64,000 bases of DNA from Nematopogon swammerdamellus (GCA_946902875.1 OX336339.1:800397-864396); one strand, 5' to 3'. Shown: positions 19,510 through 29,024, counted from the stretch's first letter. Notes: generated from the sequence alone by a model not told the origin. Program-made: numbers and translations.

Positions 19510-19685
19510 TTTCTAATTAGTCCATTTACGCTTTACGTGATTGGATCATCAAGCTCTAGTAACAAACTTCAACTTTTTTCGTCCAGTAGAATCGTAGCCG
19601 TGACAGACAGACAAACAGACACGAGAGTGATCTATAAGGGTTCCGGTTTTTTTTTTCTATTTTGAGGTACGGAACCCTAAAAACG
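19510..19685 (+). repeat. repeat C-related tail
   Basis: The order CTAATTAGTCCATTTACGC, GACAGACAGACAAACAGAC, GTGATCTATAAGGGTTCCGG, GAGGTACGGAACCCTAAAA recurs in part at 35440-35580 and 49840-50175. It shares only the last words with repeat C. Confidence 0.5.
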
Positions 19686-19875
19686 TATGAAAGAGTCAAT
19701 TATTGATAATTTTGTGATCACAGGCAGTGAGTGATTTTCCGAAGCGATAGGCTTGATAGACACCCTAAACAAACATACAATTTACTGGTTTACCTAGCCT
19801 CGTTTGCATGTAATTATCGAAATAAATATTGGGTTTATTCGCACTCGATAAACACAACATGCGTACGCACTTATA

Positions 19876-20331
19876 CAGGGCGTTCACTTATAACGGCCAC
19901 TACATTAAATTTAGGAAATGTTTATTGGGATCGATAGTAACAAAAAAGTCAAATAACTTTTTTCTGAATTCCCTTTAAATAAAAAGTTACAATTTTCATA
20001 CAAAATAATTTATTTATTTAGTGTAAAAGGATCTAATGTTCCGCATGAACGTGGGAATGAAAGGCGCGCGGTGAGTGAGCGAGCAAGGACGAGTGCGCGG
20101 AGAGAGGAGAAGCGCGGCGGAGGCGCGGCGTGAGTTTTTCGACCCCGACCGTTCCCGCGTCAGCGCCCTCTGCCCGCGTGTGGCAAATTTCACTAAACGA
20201 AAACATAAATTTCAAAAAATAATATCTCCAAAACTAGACACTTTAGAGAAAAACTTTATTTACTTTTTTGTCTCGGGAAAACATGAGGATTGCGGTTGCA
20301 AAATTAATGTACTGGCCGTTACAACACCCTG
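19876..20331. mobile_element. mariner-type MITE
   Basis: A 456-bp element starts CAGGGCGTTCACTTATAACG and ends with the complement of CAGGGTGTTGTAACGGCCAG. TA flanks both ends (19874-19875, 20332-20333). Its middle (20040-20180) is GC-rich, unlike the AT-rich arms. There is no transposase. Confidence 0.7.
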
Positions 20332-20334
20332 TAT

Positions 20335-20925
20335 AGAGAATAGTACGTAATACTGGTTAAACCAGCTTTCTAATAAAAAAAACGCATCCTAATCGTTCCA
20401 TCCATGATACGTAATTTTTTATTACTTCATAATTACTGTATTACTTGATTACTAACTAAAAATTGTGTAGCTAGTCACAATGTAATGTAATTGAAGACGT
20501 TAAAAAAAGAACCCTGCGAAGTTTCTTGCCGGCTCTTCTTTGTGGGTGTAATCGAACCGGATTGTAAAAACTAAACAGGACAAATTCAAGCATAGTGTAC
20601 TACCCTACCATACGAATGACAAATTCAAGCGTAGTGTACTACCATACGATATATATACGATGCTGGTATAAAATAAAATAAAATAAAATAAAATAAAATA
20701 AAATAAAATAAAATAAAATAAAATAAAATAAAATAAAATAAAATACGAATGATGAATAAAGAATAAAGAATAATATGGCTAAGAACCACCCCAGTTAAAC
20801 CAGCTTTCTAAAAAAAAACCCCGCATCCAAATCGGTTCATCCGTTTAGGACCTACGATGCCGGAGACGGAGGCATCAAACTTATAGCACTCCTTATTTTG
20901 CGTCGGGGGTTAAAAAACGTGCAGA
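20335..20925 (-). mobile_element. repeat G copy split by a LINE-H tail
   Basis: The halves at 20350-20461 and 20773-20922 contain AACCAGCTTTCTAATAAAA (both sides) and GCGTCGGGGGTTAAAAAA at the outer end. The target block AACCAGCTTTCTAA appears on both sides of the insert. Confidence 0.6.
20462..20772 (+). mobile_element. LINE-H 3' tail with (AAAAT)n
   Basis: The frame on the plus strand ends like other LINE proteins (TLRSFLPALLCGCNRTGL), then a 3' UTR, a partial duplication (ACAAATTCAAGCATAGTGTA and again with GCG), an (AAAAT)n run at 20669-20745, and ATGAATAAAGAATAAAGAAT. It is a 5'-truncated insert. Confidence 0.65.
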
Positions 20926-20984
20926 CTGTATGTTGTCATATGTATATTGTATATTGTTTATTAAGCATTCATTAGACAGCATGA

Positions 20985-21120
20985 CTGTACTCGAATTTGT
21001 TACAATTTGTTCTATCCGATTCGATTACACCCACGAAGAAGAACCGGTAAGAAACTTCGCAGGGTTTTTTTTTTTTCATAGTCATTTTTACAATCATTTA
21101 GTGACTATCCACATAATAAC
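20985..21120 (-). mobile_element. LINE-H tail fragment
   Basis: CGATTCGATTACACCCACGA and GTAAGAAACTTCGCAGGG are the reverse complement of the LINE-H coding end. Confidence 0.55.
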
Positions 21121-21289
21121 ACCGCCTACAGTCGATTGAAAATACAGCTTGAGAGCAAGATCAAAAACAGATTTTGGTTGTGTGTAGGTACATATGTATT
21201 CGCGTATGCATTAGAGTTAGTACGTACGTATAGACAACTCGTGGTAAAGTAAACGCGCCTATTGAGGCGAGCACAAAAGCCTTCGTCGC

Positions 21290-21580
21290 ATACACACGGT
21301 CCCCATGCGCGTGCAGGGCCGTATTTAAGGTGACGTGAGGCTGCGTCTGACTCGAATTTCAAGAAGTGTAGCACCAATATTACTTACCTGACAGATTCAG
21401 TTTTAATATATGTAAGACTTCATCTATCAGCGCAGATCGATAGCTTTTCTAAAACACGATTTGATTCACTTCCCTCCATATAAAAAAATCGTGAACATGC
21501 CTCTGAATTTAGTTATGAAAACGTATATAGGGCAACGTGACCAAATCAAGGTTTTGGAAAAAAAATATTTTATTTGTTGA
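21290..21580 (-). repeat. repeat I copy
   Basis: It shares with 48170-48430, in opposite orientation, the words CTGACTCGAATTTCAAGAAG, CAGATTCAGTTTTAATATAT, CTTCATCTATCAGCGC, GCCTCTGAATTTAGTTAT and GGCAACGTGACC. Class unknown. Bases 21581-21984 next to it show no gene. Confidence 0.6.
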
Positions 21581-21984
21581 ACTAGTTTTTCATGTGCCCC
21601 AATTCGTAAATTGTGCCTCAACTCGGCGGATTATTGCCCGTTGCCCGAGTAAGAGCTCTAGTAGAACATAATACCTCGTTGAATGGCACAGAATACTTAA
21701 TGGTAATTGCTACGGGACCATCTGTGTGTGTACAACGTTCGCAATTAACAAACTTTTTTTTTATTTTAACCCAATTCTCTAAGTTTCTATACAGTGTCAT
21801 ACTCCACATATATTTGATAGTCATACTGATGAAAGTCGGCGGTTGAGGGTTTCGTAGATCCGCTATACCATACCTGTCAAAAAACCATATCCGTCTATCT
21901 TTTGTCTCTCCGCAATGTAAATTACCTGCAGCGCCATCTATTATTTAGTAGCGTGAATACTGACTAAACGATTTTTAGCACGTT

Positions 21985-22255
21985 TCTTGTATGCGGACCA
22001 CCCTTAATTCTTTCATCATCATCAGCCTGTATCGGTCCACTGCTGGACATAGGCATCTCTCTCTTAATTCCTTACTTTCTCTTTTTTATTATTATTAGTT
22101 GGCATATCCGCTATAATAACACATATTTTGTTAACATTTCAACCGGCTACCTATTACGGTTCAAAAGATACAGCCCACGGACAGACGGATGGACAGACAG
22201 ATCGACAGAAGGCGTATGCTTAGTAATAGGCTTCCGTGTGGATACGGAATCCTAA
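21985..22255 (+). mobile_element. repeat C copy split by an RTE end
   Basis: Around the insert are GCACGTTTCTTGTATG, then TTCCTTACTTTCTCTTTTTT, ACCGGCTACCTATTACGG and a diverged (GACA)n. Joined, they give repeat C in normal order. Confidence 0.65.
22014..22063 (-). mobile_element. very short RTE-type LINE end
   Basis: ATCATCATCAGCCTGTATCG and GTCCACTGCTGGACATAGGC are the reverse complement of the RTE 3' end seen at 49082-49118. Similar words (CTTAATTCTT / CTTAATTCCT) flank it and may be the target-site duplication. Confidence 0.65.
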
Positions 22256-22499
22256 TAAAAATTGTATCGATTGTGTAGTTATTTCACAAAAAATTCGTTT
22301 AGTGTAACAAAATATAAATGAAAGTTTGACAGTAACTAAACAAAATTAAATTAATTGGTTGGAAAAGTTGTGGAAGGACTTGACTTTTCGAAACAATTAG
22401 AAGATAAATAAGTTGGAACTTACTTTAACGACCTTCGTTTAACAGTAAAAATATGTTATTGTGATGGCCGGTTAATCGAGCAGTACTAAGTACATAGAG

Positions 22500-22760
22500 A
22501 GTATGTAGATTTACATGGACACGCTGAATTTAACGTGGATGCGTACCAACCGGCTCTGCAGATCTCTACAAAGAACCGGTAAACTCTGAAACGCTCTTCC
22601 TTAAATTTCCCCCCAAGTACAGTCTCGGGTCCTTCAAGAGAGGCGTGAATAGCCACCTGTCAGCCGGCGTGACATTCGCAACCAACGCGTGTGACCGAAA
22701 GCCCTTGGGCGTCGTTATACACTTTAGTCGTGCTTTCTATAAAAAAAGAAATTTCAATTT
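22500..22760 (+). pseudogene. decayed LINE C-terminus (RTGKLWNALP type)
   Basis: Frame pieces R-T-G-K-L-stop-N-A-L-P and, after a frameshift, FKRGVNSHLSAGV are recognisable as the end of a LINE reverse transcriptase. Stop codons replace Trp and others. A related minus-strand copy is at 33327-33620. Confidence 0.55.
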
Positions 22761-22784
22761 AAAATTAGCGTACGATATTCTTAC

Positions 22785-23100
22785 CTTTAATAGAATCCAA
22801 CGTCTGCTTTCTGTCTGTTCGCTTATAACTCGAGAACCAGTGAATTAACAATAAAAACAAATTAATTGGGGGGATGAAGGATAAGTAAATAGAATGCATT
22901 AATTTTTTTTTTATTTCTGTCTGTGCGTTTCTGTTTTTGTTTGTTTTCGAATCACATAAAACGACAACCCATTCGAACGGAGTTTTCACAAAAATAATAA
23001 CATTTAACTCGGTGTAGCATATAGGTTACATACAAACATATCATCACGCTATTATTCATATGAGTTGATCAGTGGGGTCTGAAATGAACACTGTCAGAGA
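22785..23100 (+). repeat. repeat F fragment and old repeat remnant
   Basis: It opens with AATCCAACGTCTGCTTTCTG and CGCTTATAACTCGAGAACCA of repeat F. The rest (GTTTTCGAATCACATAAAAC, CATATGAGTTGATCAGTGGG) matches pieces at 17220-17290 only weakly. Confidence 0.45.
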
Positions 23101-23199
23101 AAGAACATGACTTCGCTTTTCGTTTATGTAGGAAATTGGCGTTGTCTAACAAGAATGACACGTAAGCGGTACCACGCTCTCAACTACATACATACATTT

Positions 23200-23270
23200 G
23201 CTACATACATACTCACGCTTTTGTATCCCGACAATCAGGGTAAGCAGAGTAATCGGTGTTGTGCTATAAG
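23200..23270 (-). mobile_element. repeat D fragment
   Basis: CCCGACAATCAGGGTAAGCA and GAGTAATCGGTGTTGTGCT are reversed repeat D landmarks. The next 60 bases carry CGCCTGCCTGCCTCCCAGTG, which I cannot assign. Confidence 0.6.
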
Positions 23271-23504
23271 TTCATTACATACATACACATACATAACGTC
23301 ACGCCTGCCTGCCTCCCAGTGGGGCAGGCAAAGACAACGGACCCAACCCACGCAAACAACCCAACCCCTATATATTAACTACCCAATATATTAACTATAA
23401 GGAATATATTATTATTATTCCGTAGCCTACATTACAGAAGCGAAATGTTCTAATAATATTTGCGCTTTAAACCAATTTTAATGCGAACGCAGTCGCAGGC
23501 ACAG

Positions 23505-23594
23505 CTAGAATAGAAATAGAATAGAATAAAAACACCTTTATTGTACGCAATTCTCCACGAAAGAACGATTTACGAAAGTACACGAAAGTAAGAT
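23505..23594 (-). mobile_element. LINE-L-like 3' end fragment
   Basis: (TAGAA)n followed by ACACCTTTATTGTACGCAAT is the reverse complement of a LINE tail similar to LINE-L. Confidence 0.45.
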
Positions 23595-23882
23595 TTCTTT
23601 TTTTATGGAAACTGACCTGGTTGGCTACATCACCTGCAACATCCGTGATGTCAGCCCCTAACACCGGGTGAACTTGATGCCACGTCAGTGCTTCCCTTCG
23701 GTCGTGCCGGCTACACTCAACTGGACGGAAAACACAAACTATTTACTTAACCGTTTCGACCGACCTTTCATTCAGTGCGGTTGTACCAATCCTGGCGGGT
23801 TAAACCCTACCACCTAGTAAGTAGTGTAGAAGGGAGTCATATCCCTTAGTCGCTTTTTACGACATACACGGGGAGAGATGCA
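23595..23882 (-). mobile_element. composite SINE: SINE-B body with repeat D 5' end
   Basis: On the plus strand a reversed SINE-B (ATGGAAACTGACCTGGTTGG to CCTACCACCTAGTAAG) passes into GAAGGGAGTCATATCCCTTA and GACATACACGGGGAGAGATG. The joint is the same as in the copy at 16918-16940. Confidence 0.7.
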
Positions 23883-23952
23883 GAAATACAGAAATGCAGA
23901 GAGGCGGACTTTCAGATGGTGATATTATTTTAAATAAATCAGCTTTACTCAC

Positions 23953-24016
23953 GGTTTCACTCTGAGCTATGTGGCTCGACGTTTCGGGCCAAGCGTATGG
24001 CCCATCTTCATGGAGC
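23953..24016 (-). ncRNA. hammerhead-like motif, left arm
   Basis: On the minus strand ATGAAGA (consensus CUGANGA) is followed by stem II GGGCC/GGCCC, GAAAC, and stem III CGAGC/GCTCA or GCTCG around a CACATA loop. It has the same layout as the motif in the 7.5-11.1 kb element but a different sequence. Confidence 0.5.
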
Positions 24017-24149
24017 ACTCTGCCTTGTGCGACGGTTGGCAGAGAACTGTCACATCTTCGTCCGTCGTTGACGAAGATTGTAGCCGTGGCTAGTGCGGGT
24101 AGTTTCCGTAGACGCGGGTTCAGATGCGTTCCGGATCTCGGCGGAGAGA

Positions 24150-24373
24150 CAGCGGTCAACCGGGAGGACGCCTTCAAGTTGTCGCCGATGTGGAACCCAG
24201 TCATAGCGCCGCTCAAGAGAAGAAGACACGACGGACACGACCAGCCGGAAGTGGACACCGTCAGCGCCTTCTGTCTCTCCGCCGAGATCCGGAACGCACC
24301 TGAACGCTCGTCTACGGAAACTACCCGCACTGGCCACGGCTACAATCTTCGTCAACGACGGACGAAGATGTGA
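24150..24373 (+). pseudogene. C-terminal end of a Penelope-like protein
   Basis: The frame reads NREDAFKLSPMWNPVIAPLK, then VSAFCLSAEIRNAPERSS and GHGYNLRQRRTKM before the stop codon. It lines up with the last 75 residues of the two larger Penelope-like proteins (NREDAFKLSPSWNPVLAPLR, AFCLSADLRNA, YNLRQRRNMSN). Reverse transcriptase and nuclease domains are absent. It is a distinct, more diverged subfamily. Confidence 0.75.
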
Positions 24374-24407
24374 CAGTTCTCTGCCAACCGTCGCACAAGG
24401 CAGAGTG

Positions 24408-24470
24408 CTCCATGAAGATGGGCCATACGCTTGGCCCGAAACGTCGAGCCACATAGCTCGGAGTGAAACC
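24408..24470 (+). ncRNA. hammerhead-like motif, right arm
   Basis: ATGAAGA, stem II GGGCC...GGCCC, GAAAC, stem III CGAGC/GCTCG, then GAGTG. It differs from the ideal core only at the first base of CUGANGA. It sits between the coding end and the outer end of the element, as in the other Penelope-derived copies. Confidence 0.5.
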
Positions 24471-24541
24471 GTGAGTAAAGCTGATTGATTTAAAATAATC
24501 TCTAACAACCACGGTAATTTAAAAACCCATACAAGTGATAT

Positions 24542-24864
24542 CTTTCAGTCCATCGCATCATAAAGCCCTAAATACAACCCCCTCCGTCATCGTGCGATCA
24601 TCCCGTTCTATAGACCCCCCGTGTCTAACAGCCGCGCTCGCTTCACCAGGCAAACGCGCCGTGACGGACGCTTTCAAACCAGCCAGCTTCGGTCTGAAAA
24701 GACTCGTTTCATAAACTTTTTAGTTCGTGGAACCAGTGCAGTCTCTTCGTAGTCCGTGCTCTATGCTTGCTCTTGATGCATTTATGATTTAAGAATGCGG
24801 TTTGAATGGGTTGTTTTAGCTTCTAAAATTTAGAAGCTTGATTTTATTTCATGTGCATACATAC
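24542..24864 (+). other. low-copy stretch, no ORF
   Basis: No repeat family is recognisable. An ATAAACTTTT box at 24711 with CCAGTGCAGTCTC about 25 bases on could be a promoter, but nothing supports a transcript. Confidence 0.25.
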
Positions 24865-25400
24865 GTACATACCACACGCTGTATCCCATCAATAGGGGTA
24901 AGCAGAGTAATCGTTGCTGTGCTGCAAGTACTCTTGTACATTACAGCACGACACCGACCACCACGTTTAGCAATGTGTTAGAACAAGTATAGTAGGAAGC
25001 ATTTATTTTCATAAAATACCTACCTAACAAACAATAAAATAAGTATCGGAAGGGGCGTTTTCAAATGTTCCTAGAACACTTGCGGCATTACCCCGCTGGA
25101 TGGCAAGGCTTACCCTTTGAATGAAGTAGGCCCTTGATTGCGGGACCCCAGTTGCGTCCACCAGCAGAGGCCCAAGCCTCTTCAAGAAGCTTTAAGTTAA
25201 CTATAAAGCAGCAAGTTAGTCACGAAGACCCACGCGGTGCATGACTCGATGGAAGAACCATGCCAAGGTGATAGGTGGCTATCCCGTCGCCCTTTAGCAC
25301 AGCATCCTGTCCTGATTCCTTAGTCGCCTTTTACGACATGCTCGGAGAGAGATGCAATGGCGTTATTCTTTTTAGGTATGTATGTATCGGCCCCACACGG
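24865..25400 (-). mobile_element. repeat D copy split by a LINE fragment
   Basis: The parts at 24865-24992 (CCACACGCTGTATCCC, GCAAGTACTCTTGTACATTA) and 25196-25400 (AAGCAGCAAGTTAGTCACGA to GCCTTTTACGACATGCTCGG) are consecutive in repeat D. Confidence 0.65.
24993..25195 (-). pseudogene. fragment of the PD...WDATC retroelement end
   Basis: On the minus strand it reads LLKEAWASAGGRNWGPAIKG and a His-Ser-Lys-Gly-Lys-Pro-Cys-His block, comparable to the end of the fragment at 12950-13060, followed by a 3' UTR into TTATTTTATTGTTTGTTAGG. It is heavily truncated and lies inside repeat D. Confidence 0.5.
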
Positions 25401-26224
25401 TTTAGGAAGGAACCGTTTAAACCCGTTTATCTTCGTTAAGACTGTCACCAGTCGTCGCCTTATCTCATGCATGACACATCTCTTCATTCTACTTACTCGT
25501 AATGTTTCGTTGCTGTGTGAAATATGAAATTGCCATTTGGGGGGCGGGGAAGCGCAGATGTGGTAAACCCACACATGCAATGCTCTATGTTAAATGTTAA
25601 ATCTGCTCAAAGCCACACCTTTTCCGAGCGTCAAGTATGGTCCAGCTGTGTAAGGGCCTGGTCACACACAGCCAGTCTCAGTCTCTCAATCAGTCAGTTA
25701 GTCAGTCAATCATTCAGTAAAACCCCTCCGATCATCCTCAATTCCAATACAGAATCGTCCCACCTGGTTCTGGTCATCCCACACTCCAGTTTTCCTGTCC
25801 ATGCGCATGACAATCAGGATACACTGCTTAGGCAAAATAAAATGGAAAATATGGGAAATGGGAAATAGGGAAATTTTCACAGAATATGTGTTATTATGGC
25901 GGATATTCCACCTACCTAAAGCTGTCATAAAGCTCTATCTACCCGCTTTCGAGGTTCTAAAACCGCCACAAAACTCCATCCCCTCGTCCTAGATGAAGTC
26001 AGATAGACGCCGAGGCAACAATGGCGGCGCGCCGTCGGCCTGACAGCTCGCCCTCCGTCTCGTCACGACGTGTTGGCCGTCATCAATGCCTCGCGTCTAA
26101 AGTGCCTGTCTAGAGTCTGTAGCCTGCAGCCTTCCGGGAAGGCTTTGAAGGGCGCGCTTTGTAGCGTTGAAACATTTTTAACAGACGCTTGTTCAAAGGG
26201 AGTTATGGTGATCTATATATTTTT
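25401..26224. other. mixed stretch without gene
   Basis: It holds a short reversed repeat C piece at 25868-25912 (GAAATTTTCACAGAATATGT) and a GC-rich low-copy block at 25985-26215. None of the frames looks like a protein. Confidence 0.4.
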
Positions 26225-27406
26225 CACGTTTTAAATGTCTTATACACACATACATAGGTGATGATGACATGATGACATCAGTACGGCAGTAGCCCTTATG
26301 AATATTGACCTGGACTCAGCTTTTAGCTGGGCTGTACGTTTTGGACTCTTGGTGAACCCGACAAAAACGCAGGCAATTTTGTTAGGTACTCCAAAACTAC
26401 TTGCTAAATTGGACCGTGCTGCGCTTCCAACCTTGGAATTCAACGGTGTAGTCAATCCATACAGTAAACAGGTAAAAAATCTTGGTCTCGTCATGGATGA
26501 GACGCTTTCCTGGCATACTCAGGTTGGTGAGGTCAGCCGGAAATTGTTTGCTAGCATGCATTATCTCAAACGCCTGCAGAATTTTATTCCGGTCTCTACG
26601 AAAATTACGCTTGCACAATCACTACTCCTACCCCTACTCGATTATGCCGATGTGTGTTATCTTGATCTTAATGAAGAGCTACTTAACAAACTTGATCGTC
26701 TTCTCAACTTGTGTATCCGATACATCTTTGGTTTGCGCAAGTTTGATCATATATCAGATTTTCGAAATCGTTTGCAGTGGCTCGATATCCGCCTTCGCAG
26801 GAATAGTCATGTCTTATCACTTCTCTACTGCACATTGTTTAACCCCAATGCTCCTAAATACCTAAGTGATCGTTTTTCCTTTCTCAGCTCCCACGGGCTA
26901 TCGCTAAGGTCAAATGATAACTTGGTGCTGACTATTCCTTCCCATTCTACTACATCATATTCGGACTCATTCACGATACATGCAGCTCGTCTGTGGAATC
27001 AGCTCCCTGTCAATCTCCGTCTCTCTTCTTCCATTCACACATTCAAAATTCTTTTAAAGAAGCACTTTTTGTCAACTTAATTTTTCTGATCCAAAAGAAT
27101 GTCTCTCATGTTCAGAGTTAGTAAATATATGTGATATGTAAAAACTAAGTATATTTAGTCTATCTTATGTATATATCTGGTATATAGGTATAGTATTTAA
27201 TTGTTCATATTTAAGTTTATCTATCTTTTGTATTCCCGTACATCTGTCATACCATAATATTTAAATTTCTCTTTCCGCCACTCACCTAGCAGTTATCATA
27301 CCCCAAAGGTACCCTGTTAGAAAATGCCTAAATGGCATTAAGTGTTACCTTTTGCCCATATTCTATTTGAGTGCAATAAATATATACAATACAATACAAT
27401 ACAATA
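26225..27406 (+). mobile_element. 5'-truncated Jockey/CR1-type LINE
   Basis: The insert carries one open frame, a 3' UTR, and ends TGCAATAAATATATACAATA with an (AATAC)n tail. The 5' limit is uncertain. ATAGGT at both edges may be a target-site duplication. Confidence 0.7.
26298..27080 (+). CDS. C-terminal part of a LINE reverse transcriptase
   Basis: A 260-residue open frame. Near the start, WAVRFGLLVNPTKTQAILLG (residues 10-29) is the block that follows the catalytic centre in LINE reverse transcriptases (NPxKT). It continues with VKNLGLVMDETLSWHTQV, LLLPLLDYADVCY, LLNLCIRYIFGLRKFDHISD and the end AARLWNQLPVNLRL with FKILLKKHFLST. Endonuclease and the catalytic YADD region are missing, so the product cannot be active. 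The frame has no internal stops, which suggests a young insert. The first Met is accidental. Confidence 0.8.
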   Translation: MNIDLDSAFSWAVRFGLLVNPTKTQAILLGTPKLLAKLDRAALPTLEFNGVVNPYSKQVKNLGLVMDETLSWHTQVGEVSRKLFASMHYLKRLQNFIPVSTKITLAQSLLLPLLDYADVCYLDLNEELLNKLDRLLNLCIRYIFGLRKFDHISDFRNRLQWLDIRLRRNSHVLSLLYCTLFNPNAPKYLSDRFSFLSSHGLSLRSNDNLVLTIPSHSTTSYSDSFTIHAARLWNQLPVNLRLSSSIHTFKILLKKHFLST

Positions 27407-27407
27407 G

Positions 27408-27480
27408 GTACATACCATCACGCTGAATCCCGACAATCTCGGTGTGTCCAGAGTAATCGGTGTTGTGCTGCAAGAGCTCG
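27408..27480 (-). mobile_element. repeat D fragment
   Basis: CCGACAATCTCGGTGTGTCC and GAGTAATCGGTGTTGTGCTG are reversed repeat D words. Confidence 0.6.
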
Positions 27481-27639
27481 GTCTTGTTTTCTTGTCAAAT
27501 ATGCCGTGTTTTCTATGCACTCGTGCAGTCGGCAAGATTATGAAAAAAAATTGACGACCAAATTCTTAGATTGAAACGTAAATTCGTGCTCTTTGTAACG
27601 GAGGTATGGTGTTATGCATGGTATCAGAATCATGTTTTA

Positions 27640-27765
27640 ACCTGCCGACACAAAATGAGGGGTGTTATAAATTTAACGTGTGTGTGTATGTGTGCATGTG
27701 CAAATTTAATAAACCCCCGACCCTTAAAAAGTCAAAAACTTCAAAATATAGCAAACTAGCAATAA
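27640..27765 (+). mobile_element. repeat G with large internal deletion
   Basis: The 5' end (CCTGCCGACACAAAATGAGG, TAAATTTAACGTGTGTGTG) is joined almost directly to the 3' end (AAACCCCCGACCCTTAAAAA). The full element is near 585 bp at 59187-59771. Bases 27766-28024 after it show no gene. Confidence 0.6.
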
Positions 27766-28024
27766 CTAGGACGATACATTTTCTATAATTTTAACATTTA
27801 ATCGGTCTTTCGCGCATGATTAATTATATTGGTGAATATTATTTTTAGAGACAACTCGTTCAAACTTCACTATCATTTATATAGACGAAAAGTGGATTGT
27901 GGGTGCGACGCGCGCGTCACTTCGTCGGCCCATTCATTGGTGTCGCGTCATTCGCCAATTAACACGAGAGTTTAGGAGTCAAGCTCGCGTCTGGTGCGTT
28001 TACGTAACGGAGAATTCGCTTCCA

Positions 28025-28460
28025 TGAAAAACCGGCCAAGTGCGAGTCGAACTCGCGCACGGAGGCTTCCGTATCGCCATGTCATGGTCAGCGCCACTCA
28101 CGCCATCTATGGCGTGTTAAGAAATGCTTCATATTAGTTAAATGTCATGATTAGTTAAAATGCTTCACACTCTATTCGTTAGACGGCGCGCGCGCATACA
28201 CTTTTTGGTTTCTTCTATGGCGATTCAGCGTGCCTTTTGTACCTTTTGCACGGCCTTTGACCGTGACAGAACCCCCGTGAACTTTTTACTTTTTTTTTAT
28301 TTTTATTATTTGTTGTTATATCGGCCATAATAACACATATTCTGTGAAAATTTCAACGGGCTACCTATTACGGTTCAAGAGATACGGCCCTCGGACAGAC
28401 AGACAGACGATGTAGGCTTAATAATAGGTTCCCGTACCGGATACGGAACCCTAAAAAACA
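28025..28460 (+). mobile_element. repeat C, near full length
   Basis: It runs from AACCGGCCAAGTGCGAGTCG through CGCCACTCACGCCATCTATG, GGCGCGCGCGCATACACTTT, ATATCGGCCATAATAACACA and a (GACA)n run to GTACCGGATACGGAACCCTA. About 435 bp; this is the reference copy for the family here. Confidence 0.85.
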
Positions 28461-28480
28461 AAACAAAATCAAAATTAGCT

Positions 28481-28522
28481 TAGCGGATATTAGCTGGTCG
28501 GAGCATGGACTCTGGCCCTGGG
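28481..28522 (+). mobile_element. SINE-A fragment, insertion target of the next element
   Basis: ATATTAGCTGGTCGGAGCAT and ACTCTGGCCC belong to the SINE-A 3' part. The element at 28523-28840 lies immediately after it. Confidence 0.55.
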
Positions 28523-28579
28523 ATGTTCGTTTAGGCTTTTACCGCTATTACACATTTTCGGTTACGCGGTATAACTGAA

Positions 28580-28636
28580 AGCGACTCACATTCGTCGACG
28601 TTTCGTCCCTCACTATGGGGACATAGTCAGGACTCG
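28580..28636 (-). ncRNA. hammerhead-like motif, left arm
   Basis: On the minus strand CTGACTA (consensus CUGANGA, one change), stem II GTCCC/GGGAC, GAAAC, then stem III CGAC/GTCG around a GAATGTGA loop. Of the motifs in the window this and its partner come closest to the consensus. Confidence 0.5.
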
Positions 28637-28746
28637 CAGTACTGCGATGACCTGGAGGACACCCGACACGTCGTCCAGTCAGATGTCAACTGCCGATCGC
28701 CGCTGGACGACGTGTCGGGTGTCCTACAGGTCGTCGCAGTACCGCG

Positions 28747-28803
28747 AGTCCTGGCGATTTCCCCAGAGTGTGGGACGAAACGTCGACGAATGTGAGTCGC
28801 TTT
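28747..28803 (+). ncRNA. hammerhead-like motif, right arm
   Basis: CTGGCGA (one change from CUGANGA), stem II TCCC/GGGA, GAAAC, stem III CGAC/GTCG. The two arms differ at several bases in stem II yet keep the pairing, which may mean selection or simply independent decay. Confidence 0.5.
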
Positions 28804-29024
28804 CAGTCATAATTCATATACCGCGTAACCATTACGATTATCTGGCCCTGGGGTTGCCTGTATTTGGCATGGATTAAAAAATATATAACCCCCTCTACTA
28901 TTTCTACGCTTCTACTGTGAATGAGCACTTCTCATTCACAAAGGATGTGTGCGGGCGTTTCATCCTCTTTTATACAGAACCTGCGCATCGGTGTGTCGCT
29001 AAGGCCCATTCGTTCGGGACTAGG

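Larger units (their letters stand above)
23926..24534. mobile_element. foldback element derived from a Penelope-like retroelement
   Basis: Arms of about 210 bases (23938-24150 and about 24275-24490) are reverse complements: CAGCTTTACTCACGGTTTCA, GGCTCGACGTTTCGGGCC and GACGAAGATTGTAGCCGTGG, each repeated in opposite sense. The unpaired middle codes for the end of the Penelope-like protein. GTGATAT at 23919-23925 and 24535-24541 may be the target-site duplication. Confidence 0.8.
28523..28840. mobile_element. 318-bp Penelope-derived foldback element
   Basis: Nearly the whole element is palindromic: GGTTACGCGGTATAACTG at 28559 pairs with the complement at 28815-28830, and GACACCCGACACGTCGTCCA pairs with its complement across a loop of about 22 bases near 28690. 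It is flanked by a perfect 12-base direct repeat TCTGGCCCTGGG (28511-28522 and 28841-28852). It has no protein coding part. The hammerhead-like motifs in both arms link it to Penelope-like elements. Confidence 0.75.
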
